DNA of 64,000 bases from Isoetes taiwanensis. Lineage: Eukaryota; Streptophyta; Lycopodiopsida; Isoetales; Isoetaceae. The stretch is from the NCBI GenBank assembly GCA_021234155.1, contig JAJEKV010000008.1:14631410-14695409 (forward strand). The letters run 5' to 3'. The first letter of the stretch is position 1, and every line of letters begins with the position of its first letter. Below are positions 18,791-32,095 of this stretch, piece after piece. Both the position numbers and the translations under genes were made by a program. The notes under the pieces are model-generated. The model was not told where the DNA came from. It was given only the letters and a program-made list of their open reading frames with translations, and made no database searches.

Positions 18791-21700
18791 ATACCTTCGA
18801 TCTCTCTCCAACTCGTAGAACCTATTAAAATTGAAGGGCAGCATGTTTGCCATGGAAAGATCCATAAGGACTAAGATGCAATAGCACAAAATGAAGCACT
18901 CACCGCCTAACACATAAACTGCCTAACACATGAAACCTAGTGCAATATCGAGTTCATATGTTCCAACAGATATTTTTGGACGTCGTCCTTAACAAAGAAA
19001 AAGTATTGTCATGCAGCAGCCGCCTTTGTATGTTTTTGGTAAAAAAGTAAATACGTTGATTTACTATGTACATTAACAAGACTTTGTAATGTGGAATCCA
19101 GTCTGTAATTTATAATATGAAATAAGATTGCAATTCAGGGCACGACATTCAAAATGCCAGAGAAGCTGGCTGGGATATAACCGTCTTCTTATATGTTTGA
19201 GCTGTTATCATCATATGTCACAGCAATAAGCTTGACTCAAATGTGTATCCTCTAAAGTGATTGTTTGACTCAAATGTGTATCCTCTAAAGTGGGTGGCTG
19301 CAACTACCATACTGGAGCCTTGACTAGCAGATTTGCTTTTGCTTTTTTAGAGAAGTTGCAACAGTGGTGGGGAAGAAGATATGTTTTGCAAATATGGGTT
19401 ACATATTTAGTGGTGAGTAAGAAGATATGTTTTGCAAACATGGGTTACATATTTGCACAAACGTTTTCAGGTTTTTCACCTTGAATCATTTGTCAACCAC
19501 AAAACTAGAAAAAATTCATCTTTCTGCAAGATAAGTTATTGCAGATCCCATCGAATTTTATTAGTTGTAAATTTTTACCCAAAGCTTCCCACAACATGAT
19601 TGTGACCACTGTTTATAGTGGATTTGTGTTTTAGCTATTATTGACGGCTAAATGCAATAAACATCAAGTCCACAGCCTGGTCCTCATGCATAAATATATT
19701 GATAAACATCATTATCCATTTGCTTCAAAGATCTGAGTCCATATTTGCTTTTCAGTTTTCATCTATACGAATTTGAAGTATGGGAAGTATGGGATGTAAC
19801 TACGTTGCCATATTTTTTTAGTTTAGCTCTTTATTCGTGCAAGAAAATTTGAGGAATTGGCTGGATAAAAAGGACTAAACTGATATATTTGATTTCCTCC
19901 AATGTGGCAAGTCTTAAATGCATAGGGTGGCATCTGTCTATTGCTAAGTCCACCTTTATGATTACCATTTTGTCGTTTTATCAATTAGTGACCATCACAT
20001 GCATGAACTAATAGAAGTTTAGCCCAGTTGTGTAGGATTTAATGCTATCATATGAGAAACATTTGGTTATGGTCTAATTGGTACTCTGAAATGCCTTATG
20101 AAACATTTAATACCGAGGATTTGCGCCAAAAAAAATGACATCAGTTTGGGTTTGTTGTTGATAAAAAATAATGTCACAAGTAATGGTGTTCAACTTTTAA
20201 TGTAAACTCTTAATTCATGCATGACCTAATAGCCCTTGGTCAAAATGCATCTCAAGACATGAACTACACATGACATTATTGAGGCAAACAGATTGAAATG
20301 AGAAATGTAGCCAAGGTTGTGTGTGGAATTCAAGGCCATACATGTTGTAGGGTTGGATAACAAAACAATTAACGAGACAAATGCACCACATAAAGTTGTT
20401 TTTTTTAAGCTAATTCTTATCGTCTTCCAACAATCAAACATCTATATCATCATGACCACAATCACAACCCACAACTATCTATACACATCCAATATAATGT
20501 ACCTACGTATATCCAAATTCTTTTGCAAGTTTTATAATACATCATAACAGTGCTAGAATCACATGAACATGACCAAAATTTTTCACATCCAACTCACTTT
20601 GGAATAAAACTTTGCACTCATATTTTCAAATAGTTATCTGAGTGAGTGGTCAAGTAAGCAGGATATTAGTGCGCAACACCGAGCCCATGTTTACTAGGGT
20701 TAAAACTCATCTATATTAGAATATGTAATGGAACGCATTTTAGGATCTACGAATTGTTTCCTCCTAAGGCGCTATTTGATTCCATTATATGAGCTTACCT
20801 TTGAGATGAGTTGACTCACGTGCTTCATAGTCGTGAAACGTCGTGAGCAGTTCAAATCAATGACTCGCACGTGCATTCCACTTTTACCCCTACTAAGATG
20901 TTATCTGTAGGAGAAGTGAAGATATCATGGGAGCATCCAACAAAGTAACATTAGATCCTTGGTAATGTGCTCTATGTGGAGATGTATAATTAGAATTCCA
21001 TCATGAACTAAAGTACGCCAATGAACCAGGATAGAATTTTGTGTTATGTTTTTGCAATCCTTGTTCCATGATAAGGACCAAAGATTTCTTCAGGCCCATC
21101 TTCATAAAGTCATGGTATCAAGTATTATATTGTTTTGAAGTAGCAATTTTGATTGCTTGTAAAAACATGACTTTTGAAGTATGATTTAAGCCACTTCACC
21201 CTCGGGATACGGAGGGCAACCCTCCGTGCGCAGCACCTTGTTTTTTTGTCATGTGTTATTTAAGTAAGGGTAGGGTACGTATAATACATGTACATTACAA
21301 GTACTACCTAAATTTGATGACATTTTAGAGGTATTGTAAGTATGGAAACAATTAGTGGCTCTTAATAGCCAAATGTCAATTTTTTAGGGGGTCTAGTCAA
21401 TGTGAAGAGATATTAAAAATAAAAAATAGCCATAGTTAAAACAAGTGCTCCATTATTTTTTTGGGATTAGCCAAACTATCTTCCCCCTTTTCCTTAAAGA
21501 GATTTAGATTAGCCTTTCTTTATATCACAATATTTATATATTGAATCATGAATAGCCAAACAAAAATGAATTCTTAAGAAATATTTTTACACATCGCCAC
21601 CTACCATCATTAGTGATAGTAGTTTTCTTTTACGATGAATTTCTATTACATTTAACATATATGCATCTTAAAAAAGGAATTGTAAGAGATGGCTAGATGA

Positions 21701-23260
21701 TCGAGTAGGTTGCATAACATCTTCCTTCAAAGGTTAGAGATAAGTGCAATTTGATGACTATTTCTAAAAGGATATCATTGCATTGAATGTAATTCAGACT
21801 ATTGATGTTATAAGCTATGATATGAGCTTTTATTAAAAGTTTTTTGATATTATCGTATGTTCCTTGATTGTTGATTATTACTGTAGTACAATATGCCTAA
21901 AGATATAGAATTTAGATTTCTTGCTTTTGCTATTTAGAAACAAGAGCCAAGTGAAAGCTTAAAGGAATATTTAATTCAAAAGATTTGCCAAGTCCGCATA
22001 CATATAAATGTAATGACAATAATAGCTTTAACCAAATATACATCATAAGATACTGTAAGATTTTGAAAAAATAGCCAAACTATGTTTTATAAAAAATATA
22101 TAATGTGTTTAATTTCTTCCTTAAATAATATAATATTACTTAAGTAAGTTACAAGTACAATACATATTGTATCTATACCTAAACAACAAAACTTAACACT
22201 AGAGTCGTCATATGATGTACCAGAAAAGGTGCATTTGCACTGTTCGCGTTAAAATTCACATAAAATCAGGGATTCAATAATCAGTCAAACCCTTCTTATA
22301 TATATTAATATATGGCAGTCATGTTGCATGGGAAACATACCTAAAAATCTATTGGTCCCCATTCATGAGAGTTACACTTAGGTAAACCCAAGGGGGTCAA
22401 GTCTGTTTCGCTACATGTTTAGATAAAGTAAAACTGTCTCGGCAAGACAATTTTTATGATTTTTTTCATTATTTTTGTATTTTTCTACACGAGTTAGAGA
22501 GTAAGACACAAAAAACTGCACCTCAATCTGGAGGTCCGAGAAGGGAGATAGGGTTGTTTGAACATGACAGGTCAAAATCTGCCATTTTTTGTCTTCACAG
22601 GAACTAATCTTGGTTTCCGTAAAGTCGTTCCCAAATCAAATCTCTAACTTTTGTAGGAAAATGAATTTTGACCCAAAATTTTGAATATAAGTATTAGACA
22701 ACTTGCTTTATCTAAGAAAAATGTCCATTAGCCTTGATGATGAGGTTTTGATTTTCTTTTATTTTTTTCAATTACAAGTGAATGATAACTTATGTCTATA
22801 TAGGAGTAAAATAATTCAAAGTCATCCTAAAAAAAATCACATTATGAAAGGTTATCACGATATGGAATCACCCCAAAAACAAACACGTAAAAAAGCATAG
22901 CGTTTGTTTTCAAGAAATCAAGAAAGGTTAAGATTATCTCGAGACCATTACCGGGTCCACCTTCTTTTAAAATTAAGAACTCCCTCATGTTAATCAATTT
23001 CGGTTTCAATTGCGGGATATAAGCACCTCATGAGCTACTCTACTCATTAAAAATAATCAAAGCATAAACTTTCTAGTGTTCATCCCAAGTTATCTGTTAG
23101 AGTACGCATTCCATGGATTTCATAAACCTATGTATTGAATGGTGAACTCAAAACTTGTATTTTTTATCTTCTGAAGTTGTGGAAGCAATGCAAAAGAATG
23201 AAAAACAAATATAAAAAGCTAGAACTATGAAAAATAAAGATAGATCGGCTATGTAATGCG
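18791..23260. other. AT-rich intergenic DNA, no gene recognised
   Basis: Stops are dense in all frames. A 7-bp perfect hairpin CGGAGGG-CAA-CCCTCCG is at 21210-21226, and a short direct repeat TTGACTCAAATGTGTATCCT occurs near 19,231 and 19,264. No RNA gene or coding exon could be supported. Confidence 0.5.
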
Positions 23261-23330
23261 TTTCCCCATAACCCGATTGGGTTCCGTGGACGTTAAAATT
23301 TCCTTCCTTCCTTCCTTCCTTCCTTCCATT
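23261..23330 (+). mobile_element. LINE terminus with TTCC microsatellite tail
   Basis: CCGTGGACGTTAAAATTTCC followed by (TTCC)n to about 23,328. The GTGGACGTTAAAA core is the conserved last stretch of the LINE family. Here only some 40 bases of element remain. Confidence 0.5.
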
Positions 23331-24334
23331 GCTGGTCCACATGGCTTATGATCATTCAAGAAGCCAGAACATCCTCATCTTAATTAGTTGGTTGCTAGAA
23401 TTGCACTATTTAATGGTAAAGTTGAAGCACAAGCAAACTGAACCTATATGAATCTCCACTCATCCTTCCAAAAATTATGTTAGAGAAGGTAGAAAATCAC
23501 CATATCATTGTATAAGTGACAAATGAACAATAAATTGGTAATCATAATTAGAGAGATTTAATTCTATACCCAATTCGTTAATTGTGGACCATAATGGTCC
23601 ATGCCCATTTATATTCAAATCTTACATATAGTAGTATGTTATTTTTAACATCAAATTGGAGATCTATGTTGCCAATGAAGCTTGAACCCATAAAAATTAT
23701 AGTCTATCATGAAAGACAAGCTAAAGTTACTATTATTATACCTAAAGTAGGAACTCTTAAGCAGCAAATACGTGTACTAAGTTTATGATAGTAAAAAATA
23801 AGAAGATATCATCGTGTGTTTTGCACTAAGACGATACAAACTATATTTTAAACTTCTATTAGATGTTTTCATTAATCATGAGTTGAAAAGAATGCGATCT
23901 TGCTTTTAAAATATGGCAAGCCTAAGTACAAACCAGAAATGGTCCATGTCTATTTTAAATCAAATCTTGTACATAATATGGTTCTTTAACATGAAATTCA
24001 AGATCTATGTTGCCAAGGAAGGGTGACATTTATAAAAAATATTGCCTACCATAAAAGGTGAGTTTTTTGTATTATTACCTTAGCTAAACTCTAATTTTGT
24101 GTAGTGGCAACCACTTCTAAATGTAAAGAATACATGGTTATTCACCATATTTAAGTTCATAAAATTCTTTATTATGAATGTATATGTAGCATAATAACAG
24201 GGGGTTTTCTTTGTGTTTTTGTACGCTTTTCACTAAGGTTTTCCTATGATTTCGTGATGTATTCAAATGGATGTACTAATGCGTACATCTAGAGTGCACT
24301 ATTTCTGAGCCATTGATTTTAGTCTTTTTTTTCC
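23331..24334. other. AT-rich intergenic DNA
   Basis: Nothing recognised. Confidence 0.4.
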
Positions 24335-24561
24335 AATGGTCAACAACCAATGGCTCACAACAAAAGCCCTTTTTTTGTGCGTATGGTGCATAATGGTCAA
24401 CAACCAATGGCTCACAACAAAGCCCTCTTTTTGTGTGTGTGGTGCATAATGGGCAACAACCAATGGCTCACAACAAAAGCCCCTTTTTTGTGTGTGTGGT
24501 GCATAATGGTCAACAACCAATGGCTCACAAATAAAAGCCCTCTTTTTTGTGTGTGGTGCAT
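24335..24561. repeat. Four-copy tandem repeat, unit 56-58 bp
   Basis: Copies start at 24335, 24392, 24448 and 24506. Each has GGTCAACAACCAATGGCTCA, then AAAGCCC, a T-run and TGTGTGGTGCAT. Unit length varies by one or two bases mainly in the T and GT runs, so the periodic open frames on both strands are a by-product and not a gene. Confidence 0.85.
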
Positions 24562-25440
24562 AATGGGCACATGAAGGGCTTGAAGGGCGCATGTAGTGCA
24601 GTTTCAGCCCGGCAACACATTTCTTATCATAACTTTTGATCCAGAGCTCTGTTTGAGATGATTTTTATTGCGTTGGAAAGCTCTCTCCGAGATCTTTTTG
24701 ATAATGTATGATATGGATATGTTTAGTTAAGTTATCTATGCTAAAACAGCAATTTTTCGGCCGGGTTTGGTAGGCTTTCACATCCTATCAGTTGATTAAT
24801 ACAGGATTGCGCTATTGGATATTCTTTTATGGCTCATTCCGAATGAAGCTTGCAAAAAATTACCATGCATTTCTAGATTTTGAGGCAATTATTAAGCAAA
24901 TTCCAAGGCTTCTAGATCCTTGTGCTAACAAGCAGAAAAGTTTCCCACTTTGGTTTCTCACCACAAGAATCCATGGAGGCCAAAGGCTGCTGTTAAATTC
25001 CAGTTGAAAAATGTTTGTGTATGGGTGTTGCAAACTTTATGACTTTCAGAATAATGGGATCAATCTGCTCTATCTTTATGGTAACTTTTACTTATGTTCT
25101 ATTTGTTTTATTTTGATGAAATTCAAAAGCTACAGGTGATGAAAACCTCAAATGAATTTTAGTTTTTTTCTGGTTTGAATTCTAAAATTTTTGTCACCAC
25201 GGCGGTCCCTAAGGCCAGAGAAGGAAGGCCAAAAAAATTTTTTTGCAACACAAACCATTAACATCCAACCTATAAAAATTAAACCACATTAGTTCTATTT
25301 TTGTCCTGGATTCTGTATCGAATCTTCTTTAGTGAAAATTGAGATCAACATGACTTATAGACACTTCAAAAAATTATTGGACTATAGCTCTTAGTGTTGA
25401 CAACTTATGGCCGCAAGTCTTACGTCAAAACTTGTTATAG
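24562..25440. other. AT-rich intergenic DNA
   Basis: No gene or mobile-element signal recognised between the tandem repeat and the next LINE. Confidence 0.4.
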
Positions 25441-25738
25441 TAAAGATTAAAGAATAGAATAGAATATGATTTTATCGTCCACTTGAGACCAACTGGCCTA
25501 TGGGACCCAAGTACAAAGAGAGAAGCGGCCAGTATTACTACCGGGATTAAAAACCCCGCCAAGGGTTTTAGGAAAAACCTTAGTAGCAATAAGGATCTTT
25601 GACATCTTTGCATGATTATATACATAATCACAAGTACACCCGAGGTTAATGCCGGACTGAGGGCATAATCGAGTCCGGGCATCCATTACCTCCCTGAGTC
25701 ACGATCCCAACAAGCCTACAGAGGCCGTGCTCAGTAGC

Positions 25739-26430
25739 TCATGCAAGGCCTGATACTAACAGAGCATACCAAGCCGGATATGCTGGTGCGCCCGGACAGG
25801 CACGGAGGGCGTGACTTTCATCCCCAATGGCGCCTCGTTGACAAAGAGCGGATGGACTCTCGTCCTCACGCCGCGGCCTCGAATCCATCTCCCTGCCTCT
25901 CGATGTGGAGGTGGTGTGCACTGTCTTGAATGGAAGCAATCACTCTGCGCTTTTCATGGGTAGATGGGTGCGCGGAGTAGTGGTGTGGGCCCCTCGTGAG
26001 CATGGGATTAACCTGCTGTCGATAATTTGCCACCTTGACATGTGAGGGGGCCTCTCAGATCCCAAAGCTTGGCCATGAAGCAAGCATCCGCATCTTTGCT
26101 TCAAAGGCGCCGCGTTCCTTGGTGTATGCACGGTCCACATTTGTGTGCCCGCACATTCCATAGCGAGAACCACCTGGGCTTGCTTGTCTTTCCAAAGAAG
26201 CTTTGAGTATTTGCGGGCCCATCGCCTTTGCCAAAGCAAGGTTGGGCAACGGGCTTCATCCATAGCCACCACCTTACGGAAGTAAATAATGTGACGTTCA
26301 GCGCAGCCCTCTGTAATGGAAGGAAGCCTTGTCTCTGGAGCAAGATCCGATATGGGACCGTGGACTTCACTCCCGGTGCGGGCCAAGAAGGCCTTCTCGT
26401 ACTGCTCTAGATCGTTCAAGTGGTGAGGGA
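25739..26430 (-). pseudogene. LINE-B C-terminal zinc-finger domain remnant
   Basis: It reads LCQRGAIGDESHALRACPGA (25,739-25,939), the Cys-x2-Cys...His...Cys finger at the LINE C-terminus. It is homologous to LCCKEGAIDDESHILQQCPT in the next LINE copy (29,765-30,055). Upstream pieces such as the GCAERHIIYFRKVVAMDE stretch match RHIIYFQKIAGME-like text of the same copy. Confidence 0.65.
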
Positions 26431-26432
26431 TA

Positions 26433-27605
26433 TCAGCGGCCCCCACACATACGCCCCATAGAGGAGGACCGGTTCAACCAAGGCCGAACAAGTGTGCACG
26501 GTGATCCCATGCATACATCCGCCTTGTATTTGTTGTTTTGCATTGCATCTGGGGCTTTCGACCTGCGGTGACCCGTAACGATGGATGCATCCCGGTGTGT
26601 GGTAGTAGAAAACTCAATGCCCAAATACTTATAAGATGAGCCACCTCCACTACACGTCCGTAAAGTGAATGAGGGAAGGCGTGGGTGCGGGATGATGGAA
26701 CCAGCTGACACCCTTGTCTTGGCCAAGTTAATTCTCATGTCGGTGAATTGGCGAGAAAGTGTCCAAAGCATCCAGTGGCGTTGCATGTCCTCTGGGGTAT
26801 ATGCGGCAGGAGTCAACATCATCAAAGCATATATGAGTTGCCGATTATGTGGTGCATCAATCCAGCACCTCCCCGTTCTCGCCCTAGCCATTCTTCTAGG
26901 CGGGTCAATGTATGTAAAAGAGCGTCGGGGATAGAGGGCAGCCCCGGCGCACCCCAATGCTACTAACAACGGGCTCCCCGACGGTGTGGGGCGACGGGAG
27001 CAAGCCTCGTATAGTCTGTATATAGCATTCCCCAAGTCGGCGGGGGTCCCTAGCCGTCTCAATCTGTCCCACAACTTATCCGAGCCTTTGTGTCAAAAAG
27101 CGCTGCGAAATCCACAAAGCAGCAGTCATTTAAGGCGTTGATTCGGCTATCCTCTATGAGTGTTAGCAGAGTGAAGATATGGTCAATAGTAGAATGCGGG
27201 GGCGGGAAGCTCCCGTTTGAGAGAGCAGCACTTCTCCATCCTCTGCCCAAAGTGTCGGGCCATTTGCTCAAGAATCAAAGGCAAGCAACTTGGCAAAGGC
27301 AGGCCCGACCATAATGGTGCGATAGTTGGTGGGTTTGTGGGGTCCCCTGCTTTTGTATATGGGCACAACTCTACTAGTAGTCCAGGTTGGGAGGAAGCCT
27401 TCTTGCAATGCCTTGTTGAAGAGTGCTTTGAGAACGGCACCATTGGGGCCCGACCCCTTGAGAAGCTCTGCACGCATACCATCCAACTTCTGGCTGCCCT
27501 TCGGATTAGCGGCGTTGCGGGCCATTATGACATCCCGCCGGTAATGACCGGTGCTAGGCCATGTCTGCGGAGAATGGTTCCCATTGGGCTTCCATTGGGT
27601 CATAT
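26433..27605 (-). pseudogene. LINE-B reverse transcriptase remnant
   Basis: The open stretch 27268-27603 reads VLKALFNKALQEGFLPTWTT, RVVPIYKSRGPHKPTNYRTI and MVGPAFAKLLA, the RT fingers region that corresponds to FPRKWQLNRVVPMHKSG in the LINE at 47.0 kb. Further on, in other frames, come RRGCPLSPTLF and FTDMRINLAKTRVSAGS (26433-27074). The FADD catalytic motif is not intact: the corresponding text is ICFDDVDSC-like. Stops and frameshifts throughout. Confidence 0.7.
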
Positions 27606-28059
27606 CTCACCTATTATTCGGGGTAATATTTCACGCGGGAACATGCGGGGCTTACTCAAGACCTTTCTCGAAAGGTCCTAGGGTGGCGGTCTAGTATTGC
27701 TGCGGTGCTCCAAGGTACACAGCTTTCTTGGTCTTGAGGAAGGGCGGTATTGGACGGGGGCGGCTTTCTTGGCGAATGGTGGGGTCCGGCGACTTGGCGG
27801 AGCCCTCGTTTCACTCCGACATTACCGATCATCGAACCGGTGATTGCGGGGAAGGTGGTTGCACCCCAATGGATCGTCGGGCGGCCTCTCCCAAAGCATC
27901 GTCTCCTACCCTCGAAGGAATTTGGTTAATTTGGCCGTCTGGCGTTGAAGTGGGGGGCTGCGGCACTCCGGCAACTCATGCTCAAGCATCTCGCATAGAC
28001 GCCGCATGATCATAGTCCAGAGCAAGCTGTGGTACATGGGGTGTTGGGGGCAATGGGTG

Positions 28060-28500
28060 CTTTCGGTTGGCTGCCAATCTATCTGCAAAAGCGGTGATGG
28101 TGGAGTCTACTTCCTCGTCCGATTTTTGTGCCCGACAGCAAGCGAGTGATCAAGTGTAGGCATTGCTTTCGTCTGCTAGCCGCGTAATCCACCACCTTTG
28201 GTGCAGCCCCCAGTTTCTCACGTCTACAAGTTAGGCGGGTGGAGGGCCGACCTTTGCGACCCATTGCAAATGACCAAGTCAAAGATCTTGCCCGGCCAGG
28301 CGGTGGCAGGCCATGCCAGGTGTCACAGGTACGTCATCGGCGCCCTTAGCCAAACCATCTCGGGGGTCCATTTGCAAGCACATCCTCGGCTAGAGGTCGC
28401 GAATTTTGGGATCTGCTTTCTGCCTTTGTCGCGGCGCATTGAAATCTCCAAGCAACATGACCTTGCCCAATTATGCATCTTCTTTGTATGTGATCATATA
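28060..28500 (-). pseudogene. LINE-B endonuclease (APE-like) remnant
   Basis: The motif VMLLGDFNAPRQRQKADPK (about 28,400-28,460) is the L(L/V)GDFN block of apurinic-type LINE endonucleases. IFDLVICNGSQRSALHPP follows and corresponds to the LLICNG block of the LINE at 46.1 kb. The later SDH block is degraded. By family knowledge it nicks target DNA for target-primed reverse transcription. Confidence 0.6.
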
Positions 28501-28560
28501 GATCGACATAGGGCTCCTGCCTGTCCGCAATTCACAACCTCAAACAGCTTTTTTGAGCTA

Positions 28561-29670
28561 AAAATGGTTTGACGACTTCATATAATGCCATCTAATAGCA
28601 ACGAAACATGAAAACATGCAAATCAACATGTTTTATCATAAAACGTCAATTACTTTCAATTTTAGAAACGTTTGGACCCCTTTATGCTAGAAAGTTTGAA
28701 GAATGCAGTTCTGGCCTGGCGTAAAAACTGCTGAATTCAATGAGGTTTGGGCAATCACCACAACATATCAGTAAATCTATTGGTCATGAAATTCTCCATG
28801 GCCATAAAGAATCGAGTGAAGATTCCAAAAGTGGTGGTATCTTGTGAAATGGAAATTTCTCTTGTTAGATACCTGGGTTTAAGTGGCAGAGGGTATGCTG
28901 GACCAATTCTGGTGGATGAACCCAGAATAGTTCCAGTAACAACTCTAGTGTTAACGTACCAAACTTTTCTTAAGTGCCTCATTTTTTTCTCTTGTACGTT
29001 TTGAAGTAATGTATGTAAGTAAGATATGCACAGTACCAATACCGTATGAAAAGTATGATATTACACCAGTAGTTACCTTTTAATCTTGACCTTATGATGT
29101 AAAATAAAATATGATTCTTAGGTTGACTTTTATCGGTAAAGTAGCATTGATAAAGAGATGTTTTATACTAAATGAAATTCTTAAAAATATCGCAGGTAGG
29201 TATTTGACTTAGTTATTGTTTTCTCCCTTCTTATCATTCTCCCTGCTGATCATCTTATTTCTATCTCTTTATTTACCTTTTTCTAGTCTTGATCTTATTG
29301 ATCTTTCAAATTTCTCGATGGCTCCTACTTTTGAGAATTGAGTTTTTCTTCATATTACGATAATAAGATAAATTTCATTTATCTTTACTCAGAATTGAAT
29401 TTGAGTTTACCGTCCATTAAGACGAATTTTGTTCTTTTCTCCTTTTTTTTTTTTTCTTTTTCTTTTCCATTTGGACTTTAGCATTTATTCATCACACTTA
29501 TCTCTAGTACATATATCACAGGAGGCAATCCACTTCATACTGGAATATCTTATGTTAAGAGTGTTCCATATGATTGTAGATCGCATGAAGACCAAAATGG
29601 CCTATTGGAATTACAATAGAATAATACTTCCATTTGGGATTAAAACCCTCTTACACACTTCTCAAAAGAA
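28561..29670. other. Intergenic sequence between two LINE copies
   Basis: One plus-strand stretch at 28747-29004 reads NRVKIPKVVVSCEMEISLVR but has no family match that I know and no splice support. The rest is AT-rich, with a pyrimidine run at about 29,445-29,470. Confidence 0.35.
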
Positions 29671-29671
29671 T

Positions 29672-30770
29672 TAAATAGAATTGATTCGATTTTTATCATC
29701 TGACAGAGATCAATTGGCCTATGAGACCCAAACAAGGAATGCAGCAAGCGTATTACTGCTAGGATTAAAAGACCCTAGCCCGAATGGTTTTCGAGGGAAA
29801 ACCCTTGGCAATAATAGGTATGTTGAGAGATGTACAATGGTACACTATGATGCATGTCAGTGCAGTGTCTGAGGACATATGAGTGCGTGCATCCATGATG
29901 TCCTGGAAATAAGATCCTAGTGAATCCATTGAAGTTATGTCCAACAATGCATGCAGTTGTTGGTTAGCCAGGATCAACTCATCAATGAATGTTGGACATT
30001 GCTGCAGAATGTGGCTTTCGTCATCAATGGCACCTTCTTTGCAACAGAGGCACAATCTACCCTCTCCCGCCCCCCAAGCTCATCTGCCTGTCTCAATTCC
30101 CAAGCGATGTGCATCTGTGCGAATGGAAGCCACCAATATGTGCTTTTTTCAATGGCAAATGTGTATGAAGATCGCATTATGAACTCCATGTAAGCTTGGG
30201 GTTGATTTGGAGATTGTAGTGTGTTGTCTTAACATGTTCAGAGACATCAACATTCCAAAGCTTACTGAGGAAGCAAGCATCGAGATATTGCAGTAAATGA
30301 TGGTAGTCCTCTTGAGTTTCAGCCTGTATACACCTATGCTCTTGGACATTTCATCTGGAGAAGCACTGTGCATGTCTCTCCTTCTAGCATGCCTTGAGGT
30401 GTCGTGTCCTTATGGCCATAGTATAAGTCAAGTTGGGGAGACGTCCATTCTCCATACCAGCTATCTTCTGGAAGTAGATAATGTGGCGGTCAAGTGTGGC
30501 CTGCCGAAGAGGCAAGAAACTCGTCGCCTACAAAAGGATCTGATATGGGACTGTGTATTTCATCCCAAGTGCCCATACCATAAAGTCTCTCTGTACATGT
30601 TCCAACTCATTCCATATGGCCGGCGATATGTCCGGACCCCAGACTTCGAACCCATATAAAAGAACTAGTGCTCTTGGGTATGCCCACTTAACACCTTTTA
30701 TGCTCCTGGATATACCACATGATGTATGCCACCAAGTGAAGGAACTGCATTATTGTCAGCTACAATGGTG
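29672..30770 (-). mobile_element. LINE copy, 3' third only (LINE-C)
   Basis: On the minus strand, the end of the RT connection region (GPDISPAIWNELEHVQRD-like, 30,560-30,660) is followed by LPNL and HRCIQAETQ-like text, and by the zinc finger LCCKEGAIDDESHILQQCPT. The 3' end reads GGGTCTCATAGGCCAATTGA and then AAAATCGAATCAATTCTATT. It matches LINE-B closely in order and terminus. It is 5'-truncated within RT, as expected from incomplete target-primed reverse transcription. Confidence 0.75.
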
Positions 30771-31128
30771 ACATGGTATAATTTTAAACTTTAAAATATA
30801 CTGATCACCCAATTGAACTCAGCTTTACAAGGATCCAATCATTTGTTCGCAAATAATAGTGTTAGCTTAAGATTATATCTTAACTCACTTCAACTATAGG
30901 AGTAAAGGATAGAACATTTGAGCACAATTATACCTCTATGTATTGTATTATGGGCTACTTATGGCTAGAATACTGATTAAACAGCAAAATGCAGATGGAT
31001 GGAATTTGTATTGATTAACCACTGGACTAAGCCTCAAAAGATGGGTGGATTGTGCGTGGTTCTATATAAGCATCAAAAGAATTCATGTCTGGAAAGCACA
31101 CCTATATGGATCCTCTCCCCTTTTCCTT

Positions 31129-31188
31129 TCCGATAGGACGCTGCCTTGTGGCGTGACGTTAAAATCTCTTCTTCTTCTTCTTAAAAGA
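31129..31188 (+). mobile_element. LINE terminus with CTT microsatellite tail
   Basis: CCTTGTGGCGTGACGTTAAA, then ATCT and (CTT)n. It is almost identical to the reverse complement of 42,860-42,900, where the same terminus carries a far longer CTT/GAA array. Confidence 0.55.
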
Positions 31189-32046
31189 TACTTCATATGG
31201 TAACATGTCGATTTCATGTGCCACATGGCCTAGTCCAATGAGGCCACCTAAAATAGAGATTTACACCATTCATTTAGTCAATATTTTGTCTATATTTGTT
31301 CATATCATAATGTTTTTATACTTCTATCAAATAGAGTCGTGTTGCTCACATGGCGGCTGATTTGGTAAGATTTCATGTGCTAATTTGGTATACTAGTTCT
31401 AGACCTTATAGGCATGGTAGCAATCTCTGAGAGTCTATCTATATACATCTATATTAATTCTTATCACTGTCATATTTGAATTCGATGCTTTGACCACGCT
31501 CCTATTGGTCAAGTGCTAAGGGAACTTAAGAGGCTGGCATAAGTCTATTGGCATATCGCTAATGTGGTTCCATGAAAAAATTGATACCTACCTATTCTGC
31601 CAAATAACAATGAAGCTACTATAAATACCTACTTTATAACTTTTGGAGGTGTGGACATGATATGTCGGGTCTAAAGCTCGACAAAAGTAATAGAATCATA
31701 GCCAAAGGAAGGAAAGATACTCATGTCACGTCATTTGTTGAGTCTATGCAGTTTTTCTTGTATGTGTACTCTCATTACAAAACAATTGCAGAAGTATTTT
31801 GAAGTCAACGGGTGATGGATACCATTGCCAACATAGAAAACAATCGAACAAATTGGATGCATTAGAATAGCACGATCTTGCCCCAATTTCAACTTTGATT
31901 GAACTTTTGAACTCTAGCATGCCAAACTCATTTTTCTTTAAAAAAAAGGCAAAGAAGAAAAGCTTTTCACATTGGAGAAAGCACTAGCGTATGAAATTCT
32001 CCGTGCATTGCATGAGAAAAAAAGTACTACCGATTTTAACCACTAA

Positions 32047-32095
32047 AGAATAGAATAGATTTTTTAACATCCACGGAGATTAATACGCCAGGCCT
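32047..32095 (-). mobile_element. LINE terminus, minus orientation, ATTCT-type tail
   Basis: AATAGAATAGATTTTTTAAC followed by ATCCACGGAGATTAATACG is the plus-strand view of GTGGATGTTAAAAAATCTAT plus CTATTC. Only about 50 bases remain. Confidence 0.45.

Larger units (their letters stand above)
25441..28560 (-). mobile_element. Long 5'-truncated LINE copy (LINE-B)
   Basis: Reading on the minus strand from 28,560 to 25,441, the remains of an endonuclease, a reverse transcriptase and a C-terminal zinc-finger domain come in order, then a 3' UTR with GGGTCCCATAGGCC, GTGGACGATAAAATC and a tail CTATTCTATTCT. It lacks ORF1 and the start of ORF2. It is markedly GC-richer than the surrounding DNA. Many stops and frameshifts make it non-functional. 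Confidence 0.8.

Noticed and set aside
21210-21226. Hairpin as a transcription terminator
   Set aside because: Bacterial-type terminators are not expected in a plant chromosome and no gene lies upstream.
24299-24592. Repetitive-protein ORF on both strands
   Set aside because: Product of the 56-58-bp tandem repeat; unit length is not a constant multiple of three.
28747-29004. Possible host exon (NRVKIPKVVVSCEMEISLVR)
   Set aside because: No recognised family, no convincing splice sites, and it sits between two LINE copies; kept only as a note.
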